Below are positions 1-7,021 of a stretch of DNA of 45,689 nucleotides, piece by piece. The stretch's first letter is position 1. Each line of letters begins with the position of its first letter. A program made the translations under genes and the position numbers. The stretch spans positions 1 through 45,689 of the forward strand of contig CANRMF010000012.1 in the NCBI GenBank assembly GCA_947631665.1, written 5' to 3'. Below the pieces are notes generated by a model. The model was given only the letters and a program-made list of their open reading frames with translations, was not told the DNA's origin and searched no databases. This stretch comes from an uncultured Lachnospiraceae bacterium (lineage in GTDB: Bacteria > Bacillota > Clostridia > Lachnospirales > Lachnospiraceae).

Positions 1-111
1 TCCTGCATTGGATACGGCAGATGCCAGTTGCGCATCTGCAATCCATGCCATTCCACCCTGAAAAACAGGATATCTGATATTTAACATTTCACATAACGGG
101 CTCACCAGCAT
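1..111 (-). CDS. fabK: Enoyl-ACP reductase II (FabK), N-terminal part only
   Basis: The first 37 codons of a minus-strand gene that runs off the left edge. The peptide begins MLVSPLCEMLNIRYPVFQGG and continues with an alanine-rich stretch ending in NAG. This is the FMN-binding barrel start of FabK and the related nitronate monooxygenases. FabK catalyses the last reduction step of type II fatty-acid elongation in the cytoplasm. The ATG at 111 follows an AGGAGG-type ribosome site at about 121-127, 19 bases after the acpP stop codon, so the two are one operon. Choosing FabK over nitronate monooxygenase rests on the acyl carrier protein next door. The catalytic part lies outside the window. Confidence 0.85.
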   Translation of the reverse strand, partial: MLVSPLCEMLNIRYPVFQGGMAWIADAQLASAVSNAG

Positions 112-130
112 CTTTGTATCCTCCTCATTC

Positions 131-346
131 CTATTTGTTCTCTTCAATATACTTTACAAGTTTTTCGATTGTATTCAATTCCTGTGAAAGCTCAATCTTG
201 CAGTCTAATTCTTCTTCAATCTGCATTACAAGCTCCATGATATCAAGGGAATCCAATCCAATCTCACTAAATGTTTCCGTAGCAGAAATCTCTGCTTCGT
301 CCTTGTCAAGATACTCTGCAATAATTCTGATAATTGTTTCCTGCAT
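131..346 (-). CDS. acpP: Acyl carrier protein
   Basis: A 71-residue acidic protein with the four-helix ACP pattern. The attachment motif is DSLD, with Ser33 carrying the 4'-phosphopantetheine arm that holds growing acyl chains during fatty-acid synthesis. Length is close to the usual 75-80 residues. The start at 346 has an AAGGAG-like site just upstream (about 354-360). It is the first gene of a minus-strand operon continuing into fabK and probably the rest of the fatty-acid genes beyond the window. A promoter with a 19-bp spacer lies upstream, facing a divergent MerR regulator. A specialised ACP for another pathway is possible but less likely beside fabK. Confidence 0.93.
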   Translation of the reverse strand: MQETIIRIIAEYLDKDEAEISATETFSEIGLDSLDIMELVMQIEEELDCKIELSQELNTIEKLVKYIEENK

Positions 347-398
347 TTTTTTCTCTCCTTTTCAAATAAATTGCTATATTTTTCCTTATAACATTGCT

Positions 399-429
399 AT
401 AATAATACTGGGGGTTACCCCCAAGTCAA
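399..429 (-). promoter_or_regulatory. MerR-type promoter and operator upstream of acpP-fabK
   Basis: On the minus strand, -35 TTGACT (424-429) and -10 TATTAT (399-404) are separated by 19 bp. The spacer holds a perfect inverted repeat, TGGGGG-TTA-CCCCCA in plus-strand reading (409-423). An overlong 19-bp spacer with a central dyad is the classic layout of promoters untwisted by MerR proteins, and a MerR gene is divergent from it. A second -10 match (402-407) would give a 16-bp spacer, so the exact -10 is not certain. Confidence 0.7.
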
Positions 430-482
430 TTGATTTTTATTACTGTACATTGTCTTCAATGTATATTCAAAGAGGTATTTTC

Positions 483-1319
483 ATGCAGGAAGAACGAAAA
501 AATCAGGAATATAATTTAAGCGTCAGCCAGTTTGCGCGGCTCTGCAATACGACAAGAGACACCTTGCGCCATTATTATGAAATCGGTCTGCTGACGCCGA
601 AAATTGATGAAAAGAACGGCTATCACTATTACTCCTCCTCCCAAATCAGTTCTTTTTATTTTATCAGCGTATTCCGGCAGGCAGGCTGTTCTTTAAAGGA
701 AATCAATGAGCTGATTCATGATTATTCCAAAGAAAACCTGCTGACAACCGCAGGGAATAAAATATCTGAAATGGAATGTGAGGTAAAAAAACTTCAGCAG
801 CGGATTCATTCCTTAAATACCGGTCTCTGGCTTTTAAACGACTATGAGCTCCACCGCAACGACGCTCCGTTTCTGCGCGATACCAACGGAATGACGCTGT
901 TTAAAACGCCGGTTCTCGAAAAGGAACGCGCCACCAGCACCGGCGCAATTGCCTTTGATATCAAGCATCATCTGACGCGGAACAATCCGTCTGAGGACAT
1001 TTCCGCTTTCCCGATTGGCGTATCCATCAATCGGGACGACCTGCTCGCAGGACATTATGTATACAGCAATATTATCAGCATTTCACAAAACGAGCCGGAC
1101 AATCAGGATACAGTTGCCCTGCCTTCCGAAAAAATGCTCTGCTGCTATCACGACCACACCAAAAAAGATATTACCGACACCTATTTAAAGCTGGTCGATC
1201 ATGCCAGAAAAAACAGGCTGACGCTATGTTCTGATTTGAACATCATCAGCCTGATTAACCTGTATAATTTAGAAGAAAAACATGCCTATTTTAAGTATCT
1301 GTTTATCTGTGTGGAATAG
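483..1319 (+). CDS. MerR-family transcriptional regulator, probable regulator of the acpP-fabK operon
   Basis: A 278-residue protein. Residues about 11-80 form the MerR winged helix-turn-helix (LSVSQFARLCNTTRDTLRHY, then a GLLTP turn). A coiled dimerisation helix follows at about 90-120, and the C-terminal 140 residues resemble a GyrI/BmrR-type effector-binding domain. Such proteins sit on overlong promoter spacers and activate when a ligand or stress is sensed. The ATG at 483 is chosen because AAAGAGGT (469-475) precedes it. The reading frame stays open back to 114, but that extension runs through the acpP gene and is low in coding quality. Its divergence from acpP suggests control of fatty-acid synthesis; the ligand is unknown. 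Confidence 0.85.
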   Translation: MQEERKNQEYNLSVSQFARLCNTTRDTLRHYYEIGLLTPKIDEKNGYHYYSSSQISSFYFISVFRQAGCSLKEINELIHDYSKENLLTTAGNKISEMECEVKKLQQRIHSLNTGLWLLNDYELHRNDAPFLRDTNGMTLFKTPVLEKERATSTGAIAFDIKHHLTRNNPSEDISAFPIGVSINRDDLLAGHYVYSNIISISQNEPDNQDTVALPSEKMLCCYHDHTKKDITDTYLKLVDHARKNRLTLCSDLNIISLINLYNLEEKHAYFKYLFICVE

Positions 1320-1349
1320 CGGCGGGCGGTTGATGCCGCGCCGTTTTCT
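1320..1349 (+). terminator. Weak possible terminator of the merR gene
   Basis: A GC-rich stem CGGCG/CGCCG (1320-1324 with 1339-1343) directly follows the stop codon and leads into TTTTCTCT. The stem is only five perfect pairs and the loop is large, so this is a modest candidate. Confidence 0.4.
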
Positions 1350-1529
1350 CTGCGTCATTGATTGCCGTTAATGGCAATCCAAAAAAAAGCAAAAGTTTCA
1401 GTATACTTTTCTTAAATACAATTTTCTGTTATGATAATTCATAACAGTTTGATTTTGATATTGAAACTTTCGGAAGTTTCACATCATACATCGTTTTCAT
1501 ACAATGTAACACCACAAAAGGAGTTTTTC
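1350..1529 (+). promoter_or_regulatory. Leader region of rfbADC with three inverted repeats
   Basis: This gap holds three dyads. GATTGCC/GGCAATC (1360-1379) is followed by a run of A, so it does not terminate plus-strand transcription. A perfect 9-bp stem, CTGTTATGA with TCATAACAG and loop TAAT, lies at 1426-1447. A 7-bp stem GAAACTT/AAGTTTC with a TCGG loop lies at 1463-1480. The last two are in the likely 5' leader of rfbA and could be operators or RNA hairpins. No convincing -35/-10 pair was identified. The rfbA ribosome site is about 1518-1523. Confidence 0.45.
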
Positions 1530-2426
1530 ATGAAAGGAATTATTTTAGCCGGCGGTTCCGGCACCAGACTTTATCCACTTACAACCGTAACATCAAAACA
1601 ATTGCTGCCAATTTATGATAAGCCGATGATTTATTATCCGATGTCTGTTTTGATGAGTGCGAAAATCCGCGATATTTTAATTATTTCGACACCGCAGGAT
1701 ACACCCCGTTTTCAAGATTTATTAGGAGACGGAAATCAATTTGGCGTCCATTTATCCTATGCAGTCCAGCCAAGTCCTGACGGGCTTGCGCAGGCCTTTC
1801 TGATTGGAGAAGACTTTATCGGCGATGATGCCGTCTGCATGATTTTGGGAGATAATATCTTTGCCGGACATGGATTAAAAAAACATTTAAAAACTGCTGT
1901 CGAAAATGCCGAGACGAATAAAACTGCCACAATATTCGGATATTATGTTGATGATCCTGAACGTTTTGGCATTGTTGAATTTAACTCTGAAAAAAAGGCA
2001 ATTTCCATTGAAGAAAAACCAAAACAGCCAAAAAGCAATTATTGTGTCACCGGTTTGTATTTTTATGATCATGATGTTGTGGAGTATGCAAAACGTCTGA
2101 AACCCAGCGCGCGGGGCGAACTGGAAATTACCGATTTAAACCGTATGTATCTGCAAAAAGGGCGTTTAAATGTCGAACTTCTCGGACAGGGATTCACATG
2201 GATGGATACCGGAACGCATGAGAGTCTGTTTGACGCCGCCAATTTTGTCAAAACGGTTGAATACCATCAGCATAGAAAAATTGGCTGTCTGGAAGAAATC
2301 GCATATTTGAATCAATGGATTTCCAGAGAGGATGTGTTGAAGGTTTACGAATTGCTGAAGAAAAACCAGTACGGACAATATCTCAAAGACGTGTTGGACG
2401 GAAAATACAGAGAGGATTTTAAATAG
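1530..2426 (+). CDS. rfbA: Glucose-1-phosphate thymidylyltransferase
   Basis: A 298-residue RfbA/RmlA enzyme. It makes dTDP-glucose from dTTP and glucose-1-phosphate, the first step to dTDP-L-rhamnose. The nucleotide-binding signature [13 protein letters not shown] is at residues 6-18, followed by [16 protein letters not shown], and LGDNIF occurs near residue 110; all are diagnostic. The ATG at 1530 follows an AAAAGGAG site; the frame is open back to 1431 but without a ribosome site. It is first of three genes (rfbA, rfbD, rfbC) spaced by 12 and 10 bases. The order A-D-C lacks rfbB, which must be supplied from elsewhere. Confidence 0.97.
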   Translation: MKGIILAGGSGTRLYPLTTVTSKQLLPIYDKPMIYYPMSVLMSAKIRDILIISTPQDTPRFQDLLGDGNQFGVHLSYAVQPSPDGLAQAFLIGEDFIGDDAVCMILGDNIFAGHGLKKHLKTAVENAETNKTATIFGYYVDDPERFGIVEFNSEKKAISIEEKPKQPKSNYCVTGLYFYDHDVVEYAKRLKPSARGELEITDLNRMYLQKGRLNVELLGQGFTWMDTGTHESLFDAANFVKTVEYHQHRKIGCLEEIAYLNQWISREDVLKVYELLKKNQYGQYLKDVLDGKYREDFK

Positions 2427-2438
2427 GAGTATATAGTT

Positions 2439-3380
2439 ATGAAAATACTGGTCACCGGAGTTGCCGGGCAATTAGGTCATGATGTGATGAATGAAATCAA
2501 TCGACGAAAATATGAAGGCATCGGAAGCGATCTTGCTCAAAAATATCAAGGGGTTGACGATGGTTCCGCTGTTACTACAATGCCTTATATCCCGATGGAT
2601 ATCACAGATAGACAAACAGTTGAACAGATAATATCTTCTGTTAATCCCGACATTGTAATACATTGTGCTGCTTGGACTGCCGTTGATTTGGCCGAAGATG
2701 TGGATAATCAGAAAACTGTATTTGCTGTCAACACCCGCGGGACAGCCAACATAGCCAAAGCCTGCAAAAAGATTAACAGCAAAATGATTTACATTAGCAC
2801 AGACTATGTTTTTGACGGACAGGGTACAATTCCATGGCAGCCCGACTGCAAGACATTTTCACCTGTAAATGTTTATGGGAAATCTAAGCTTGACGGTGAA
2901 AATGAAGTAGCCAGCAGACTTGATAATTATTTTATAGTACGCATTGCATGGGTATTTGGAACTAGCGGAAACAATTTTATTAAAACAATGCTTTCCTTAG
3001 GGAAAAAATATGATAAACTATCTGTTGTAAACGATCAGATTGGTACGCCAACCTATACTTATGATTTAGCTCGTCTTTTAATTGATATGGCTGAAACAGA
3101 AAAGTATGGTTTCTACCATGTAACAAACGAAGGAGGATATCTCAGCTGGTATGATTTTGCTAAGGAGATTTTCCGACAGGCTACGGCACTCGGTTATGAA
3201 AAATATTCTGAAGAAAATCTCTTGGTAGTACCCGTTACTACTGCTGAATACGGATTATCGAAAGCTACACGACCATTGAACAGCCGGCTTGATAAAAGCA
3301 AACTGGTGGAAAACGGATTTTTGCCGCTTCCTACATGGCAGGATGCATTAAAGAGATATCTAAGTCAAATATTATTATAG
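2439..3380 (+). CDS. rfbD: dTDP-4-dehydrorhamnose reductase
   Basis: A 313-residue short-chain dehydrogenase of the RmlD type, which reduces dTDP-4-dehydro-L-rhamnose to dTDP-L-rhamnose. The nucleotide-binding GVAGQLG motif is at residues 7-13. STDYVFDG is near 120-127, and the catalytic pair Tyr146/Lys150 is in VYGKSK. The start at 2439 has a TAGGAG site. At 313 residues it is slightly longer than many RmlD proteins (about 280-300) because of an insert near residues 30-50. It is coupled to rfbA upstream and rfbC downstream. Confidence 0.95.
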   Translation: MKILVTGVAGQLGHDVMNEINRRKYEGIGSDLAQKYQGVDDGSAVTTMPYIPMDITDRQTVEQIISSVNPDIVIHCAAWTAVDLAEDVDNQKTVFAVNTRGTANIAKACKKINSKMIYISTDYVFDGQGTIPWQPDCKTFSPVNVYGKSKLDGENEVASRLDNYFIVRIAWVFGTSGNNFIKTMLSLGKKYDKLSVVNDQIGTPTYTYDLARLLIDMAETEKYGFYHVTNEGGYLSWYDFAKEIFRQATALGYEKYSEENLLVVPVTTAEYGLSKATRPLNSRLDKSKLVENGFLPLPTWQDALKRYLSQILL

Positions 3381-3390
3381 GAGGAATAAA

Positions 3391-3993
3391 ATGGGACAAA
3401 TTAAAGTAGAAAAAAAGGCAGGCGGAATTGACGGCCTCTGTGTAATTGAACCACTTGTTCACAATGATGCCAGAGGCTATTTTATGGAAACCTATAATCA
3501 AAGAGATATGGAGCAAGCAGGATTGACTATGCAGTTTGTACAGGACAATCAATCTTGTTCCTGCAAAGGTGTTCTGCGCGGTCTGCACTTTCAGAAAAAA
3601 TTTCCACAAGGAAAACTTATAAGAGTTATAAAAGGATCTGTCTATGATGTTTCTGTAGATGTACGAACCGGAAGCAAAACATTTGGCAAATGGTTTGGTA
3701 TCAATTTGACAGAAGAAAACAAAAAACAATTGTATATCCCGGAGGGATTTGCTCATGGATTTCTTGTACTTTCCGATGTGGCTGAATTCTGTTACAAATG
3801 TACAGATTTCTATTGTCCGGGAGATGAGGGCGGTATCGCATGGAACGATCCCGAAATTGGTATTGCATGGCCTCAATTAACCGGAAAATATCCGGGTTCT
3901 GCCTGTGCAGAAAATTATCAGTTAACAGACGGTACGCCGCTCATATTAAGCGAAAAGGATCAAAATTGGAAACAACTGAAATACACATTTTAA
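3391..3993 (+). CDS. rfbC: dTDP-4-dehydrorhamnose 3,5-epimerase
   Basis: A 200-residue cupin-fold epimerase, the third rhamnose-pathway enzyme. The catalytic base His66 is in RGLHFQ, and the conserved IPEGFAHGFLVLSD segment is at about 116-129. Its length is typical (about 180-200). A TAGGAGG-type ribosome site precedes the start, 10 bases after rfbD. It ends the plus-strand operon and faces the convergent polysaccharide block. Confidence 0.96.
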   Translation: MGQIKVEKKAGGIDGLCVIEPLVHNDARGYFMETYNQRDMEQAGLTMQFVQDNQSCSCKGVLRGLHFQKKFPQGKLIRVIKGSVYDVSVDVRTGSKTFGKWFGINLTEENKKQLYIPEGFAHGFLVLSDVAEFCYKCTDFYCPGDEGGIAWNDPEIGIAWPQLTGKYPGSACAENYQLTDGTPLILSEKDQNWKQLKYTF

Positions 3994-4004
3994 TCTTTTC
4001 CTAA

Positions 4005-4150
4005 AGACACTACCAGATTGTCATTGATTATATCAAAATATTTTTTTATGCATATCCGCGTGATTGCTGACTCCCATATTCTTTGTAATATCAGATAGCT
4101 CTTTGGAATGCATAAAGAATAAATGAAACTCTTACAGTCTAGTAGTGTCT
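4005..4150. mobile_element. Small MITE-like element with imperfect terminal inverted repeats
   Basis: AGACACTACCAGATTGT (4005-4021) and ACAGTCTAGTAGTGTCT (4134-4150) are inverted copies matching at 15 of 17 positions. They enclose 112 bp of AT-rich sequence with no gene. The arrangement resembles a non-autonomous transposon remnant. No target-site duplication is evident at the flanks, so this remains an interpretation. It fills the gap between the convergent rfbC and the last polysaccharide gene. Confidence 0.45.
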
Positions 4151-4250
4151 CATCTCTCACAATAACGACAAACCTATCAATAACTCCCTTATTTCACTCT
4201 GTCATTATGATTTTTTAACACTGCCTCTAGATTCTTCTTCTCACATCTTC

Positions 4251-4883
4251 TTACATTTTTAAAATACTTAATTCAATTCCACGTTCTGAACAAAATTCTT
4301 GAATTTCCGCATCGTTGTGTTCTTCGTTATATCTAACAGGCAATCTGCCGGCTAAAAAAATTAAAGATTTCACTGGCGAAAAAAGAAAAGGAAATCTGCT
4401 CATCTTTCTTTTATTCTCCAGACCAAGTCTATGAATCGTAACATCATGAAAAAAGACAATCTCAAAAATGGAATAACCTTTTTTCTCTATATTTTTCTCT
4501 TTCACCACCAGTATGACCTTCCCACCATTCTCTTTTAATATGCTAAAAGTATGTCGCAACAGTTCATATATCCCCACAAGGGTACAGTTCGGAGAATTGA
4601 TACAGACAAAACTATCTGTATTCACAATATTCGTTGCAGCTGTTGGGGATACATCTCCAATCACAAGACAATCAATGTTTCGTATGCTACCATATGTACC
4701 GAACAGCACTTTCTGTCTATTCATTTTCCTAAATGTCAATTCGTTTATAACGGCAGCTACAGCCAATAAAACTGCTGGTATATAGAACCCTAATATCCAA
4801 AAGCTCACTAACAATACAATGAATACACACAATGCAATATATTTCTTCTTATGGGACAATAGTTGTTTTATAACCCTGGACAT
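4251..4883 (-). CDS. Hypothetical membrane-anchored protein at the end of the polysaccharide block
   Basis: 210 residues, family not recognised. A basic N-terminus is followed by two closely spaced hydrophobic segments (about 15-33 and 34-46), which would form a hairpin anchor or one long membrane segment. The rest is a soluble domain with alternating hydrophobic strands, for example CLVIGD near 72-77 and KVILVVKE near 121-128, suggesting a Rossmann-like alpha/beta fold. No catalytic motif was recognised. Its start overlaps the end of the aldo/keto reductase by 16 bases, so the two are translationally coupled and probably act in the same pathway. Confidence 0.7.
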   Translation of the reverse strand: MSRVIKQLLSHKKKYIALCVFIVLLVSFWILGFYIPAVLLAVAAVINELTFRKMNRQKVLFGTYGSIRNIDCLVIGDVSPTAATNIVNTDSFVCINSPNCTLVGIYELLRHTFSILKENGGKVILVVKEKNIEKKGYSIFEIVFFHDVTIHRLGLENKRKMSRFPFLFSPVKSLIFLAGRLPVRYNEEHNDAEIQEFCSERGIELSILKM

Positions 4884-5686
4884 GACATCGACTCCAAATA
4901 CATTTTATAATCAATATTCAACGAGGATATCTCCTTTATTTCATTTTTGGATAATTTATAATCAAAAATAGAAGCATATTCTCGAACTCTTATAGGCTTT
5001 GTAGATGTAAATATTGGTGTAACGCCAGTATCTATATGCCATCGCAAAATTATCTGCCCTACACTCTTGCCATATTTCTCAGAAATTCTCTTTAATATCT
5101 CATTATCTCGCAACCTTTCATCCATCTTGCAAAGAGGAGAGTAAGCTTGTACATCTATCCCATGCTGATGGCAAAATGAAATTTCCTTTTCACAAGTTCT
5201 TAGCGGATTTCTTTCTATCTGAATGATATCTGGAATAGAATCAGCCCCTAAATAACCTTTCAAATGTCTCATCCGAACATTGCAGATACCAATTTTATGG
5301 GAAAGCTTTTCCTCGCGTATTTTGACAAAGCTTTCCCATGTTCTGTCAAAATACTCTGGTATTGGCCAATGAATCAGCAGGGAATCAAAGTACTCTAAAT
5401 CCATCTGCTTTAGTGCAAATGTAACATATTTTCTGATATCTCCATCTGATTCCTGCATTTGTAATGGATCAATCTTAGTCTGTATAAAGAGAGTCTCCCT
5501 ATCCAATTCCATTTCGCAAGACAATTCTCTGATGATTTTTCCTAGAACACTCTCTGTGCCGTAGCTTGGAGCAGTATCAAAAGAATAAATTTTATTCTCC
5601 ATCACAGACCTAACCACCCTTTTGAGCGAACTATAGTCTTTACTAGATGATGCTCCAGTTCCAAAAATTAGTTTTCCCATCCCCAT
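4868..5686 (-). CDS. Aldo/keto reductase family protein
   Basis: A 272-residue TIM-barrel NADPH oxidoreductase. The catalytic tetrad is visible: Asp37 and Tyr42 in FDTAPSYG, Lys71 in IQTKID, and His106 in LLIHWP. The ATG at 5686 is chosen because AAGGAG lies six bases upstream. The frame is open a further 41 codons upstream, but that part has no ribosome site and looks non-coding. It lies between an acyltransferase and the unknown membrane protein, so it may reduce a keto-sugar intermediate. The substrate cannot be read from the sequence. Confidence 0.88.
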   Translation of the reverse strand: MGMGKLIFGTGASSSKDYSSLKRVVRSVMENKIYSFDTAPSYGTESVLGKIIRELSCEMELDRETLFIQTKIDPLQMQESDGDIRKYVTFALKQMDLEYFDSLLIHWPIPEYFDRTWESFVKIREEKLSHKIGICNVRMRHLKGYLGADSIPDIIQIERNPLRTCEKEISFCHQHGIDVQAYSPLCKMDERLRDNEILKRISEKYGKSVGQIILRWHIDTGVTPIFTSTKPIRVREYASIFDYKLSKNEIKEISSLNIDYKMYLESMSCPGL

Positions 5687-5854
5687 ATTTTCTCCTTCCA
5701 TAAACAACGCTCTATATTCATAAATTACTTCAGTAAGATATTGTATAAGTATTATGAAAATATGCAAGCAATACGTATAAATACGCCTGTCAATAAAATG
5801 TAATAACATATTTATAATACAGATTATAAATTTTCATTTCATTACTAAATTTAA

Positions 5855-6964
5855 TCAACCTTTTTTGCGCAAGAGCAATTCTCTTTTAATCCATGCGACC
5901 ATACCGTCACAGTTTTTATAAAACCACTGTTCAAACCATGCGCCGACAGTTTTTCTGCGTATATAATCTATACAAAAACATATTACAAAAACACCAATAA
6001 CTTTGATAACAATATGTATATACGGAAAATATACATATTTGGCATTTGGTGAAATACTTCTCCATAAAAACAACCTGACATAATCATTATCATGTATCAA
6101 GTAAATGCCTAAAACTGATGCCGAAACTTCATTAATCAGTTTTGAGGTAAATGTGATATTCGCAAAATACAAAAAAATGAAAACAGAGCAGGTAATATTG
6201 ATAATATTATTTTCAAGTGAAAATTTAGAAATAAGATTAATAAAAAAATTATTATTTGTGATGAAACTACCCAAACATAAAGTTGGAACTGATAACAGGG
6301 TGATCAGCGCCGCACTAAGTCCAACTACCAGATTCCATCTGTTTTTATAAGTTAACATTTCCTGTAAATGTAATCTAATATATCCTCCCAATATATACAT
6401 AACTAAAAAGAAATCTATTTGATTAAAATTATATGCACTGGTTACTGTTCCCATCAACGACCAACTTACCAATAATACAATAACAAAAGCTGTATACTTT
6501 TTTCTACTCATTGCTTTTAATCCAACATTAATAAAGGGACTAAGTATATACAGCAAAATATAGTAAACAACAAACCAATTTCCCCAGAAAAAAGGAAAGA
6601 AAACTTCAATAAGCTTTTTCACCCCCCCCGATTTTAAAAGAGGCGTCGGGGAAATAACATTCATAATACCGTATATAATAATGGAATAAAATAACATTTC
6701 CATCATCAACGGTACTATTTTTCGATAATGTTTTTTAGTAGTTGCTTCCACTAAAAAATATCCTGAAATCAAGATAAATATAGAATTAGAAATTCTTCCG
6801 AACATACCTATCATTCGTATGAATATTCTTCCTGTAGATAAACTGTCTACAGACAACGGCAAAAAACCACCATGAACAGAATAGTGGTGCACAATAATTA
6901 GTAGGATACATATAACACGCAACAGTTCTAAACTGGAATTTCTAATCTTTTTTGTATCTGACAT
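5855..6964 (-). CDS. Acyltransferase family 3 membrane protein (polysaccharide O-acyltransferase)
   Basis: About 369 residues with around ten hydrophobic segments. The N-terminal RNSSLELLRVICILLIIVHH carries the Arg and His pattern typical of acyltransferase-3 proteins such as OatA and WcaH-like O-acetyltransferases. These transfer acetyl or succinyl groups to sugars at the membrane. The ATG at 6964 is preferred over a GTG six codons upstream because GAGAGAG lies in front of it. A run of eight C on the plus strand (eight G in the coding strand, 6622-6629) sits in the middle of the gene and could slip. Acceptor sugar unknown. Confidence 0.88.
   Translation of the reverse strand: MSDTKKIRNSSLELLRVICILLIIVHHYSVHGGFLPLSVDSLSTGRIFIRMIGMFGRISNSIFILISGYFLVEATTKKHYRKIVPLMMEMLFYSIIIYGIMNVISPTPLLKSGGVKKLIEVFFPFFWGNWFVVYYILLYILSPFINVGLKAMSRKKYTAFVIVLLVSWSLMGTVTSAYNFNQIDFFLVMYILGGYIRLHLQEMLTYKNRWNLVVGLSAALITLLSVPTLCLGSFITNNNFFINLISKFSLENNIINITCSVFIFLYFANITFTSKLINEVSASVLGIYLIHDNDYVRLFLWRSISPNAKYVYFPYIHIVIKVIGVFVICFCIDYIRRKTVGAWFEQWFYKNCDGMVAWIKRELLLRKKG
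6622..6629 (-). repeat. Homopolymeric G8 tract inside the acyltransferase gene
   Basis: Eight consecutive C on the plus strand encode part of a Ser-Gly-Gly-Val stretch of the acyltransferase. It stands out in an otherwise AT-rich gene. Runs of this length are prone to slipped-strand change, which would shift the frame and switch the gene off. In this copy the frame is intact. Confidence 0.7.
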
Positions 6965-7021
6965 TTTTACTCTCTCTTTCACTTAATTAATAATTTTTTC
7001 CTATATATCGGGAAATAATAA

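Noticed and set aside
114-482. Upstream extension of the MerR frame by 123 codons
   Set aside because: It reads antisense through the well-supported acpP gene, is low-complexity, and the ATG at 483 has its own ribosome site.
1360-1379. Perfect GATTGCC/GGCAATC hairpin as a terminator
   Set aside because: On the plus strand it is followed by A, not T, and on the minus strand the downstream side is not T-rich. Kept only as an inverted repeat in the leader region.
5687-5809. Longer N-terminus for the aldo/keto reductase
   Set aside because: No ribosome site, AT-rich leader and no family similarity. The ATG at 5686 has AAGGAG six bases upstream.
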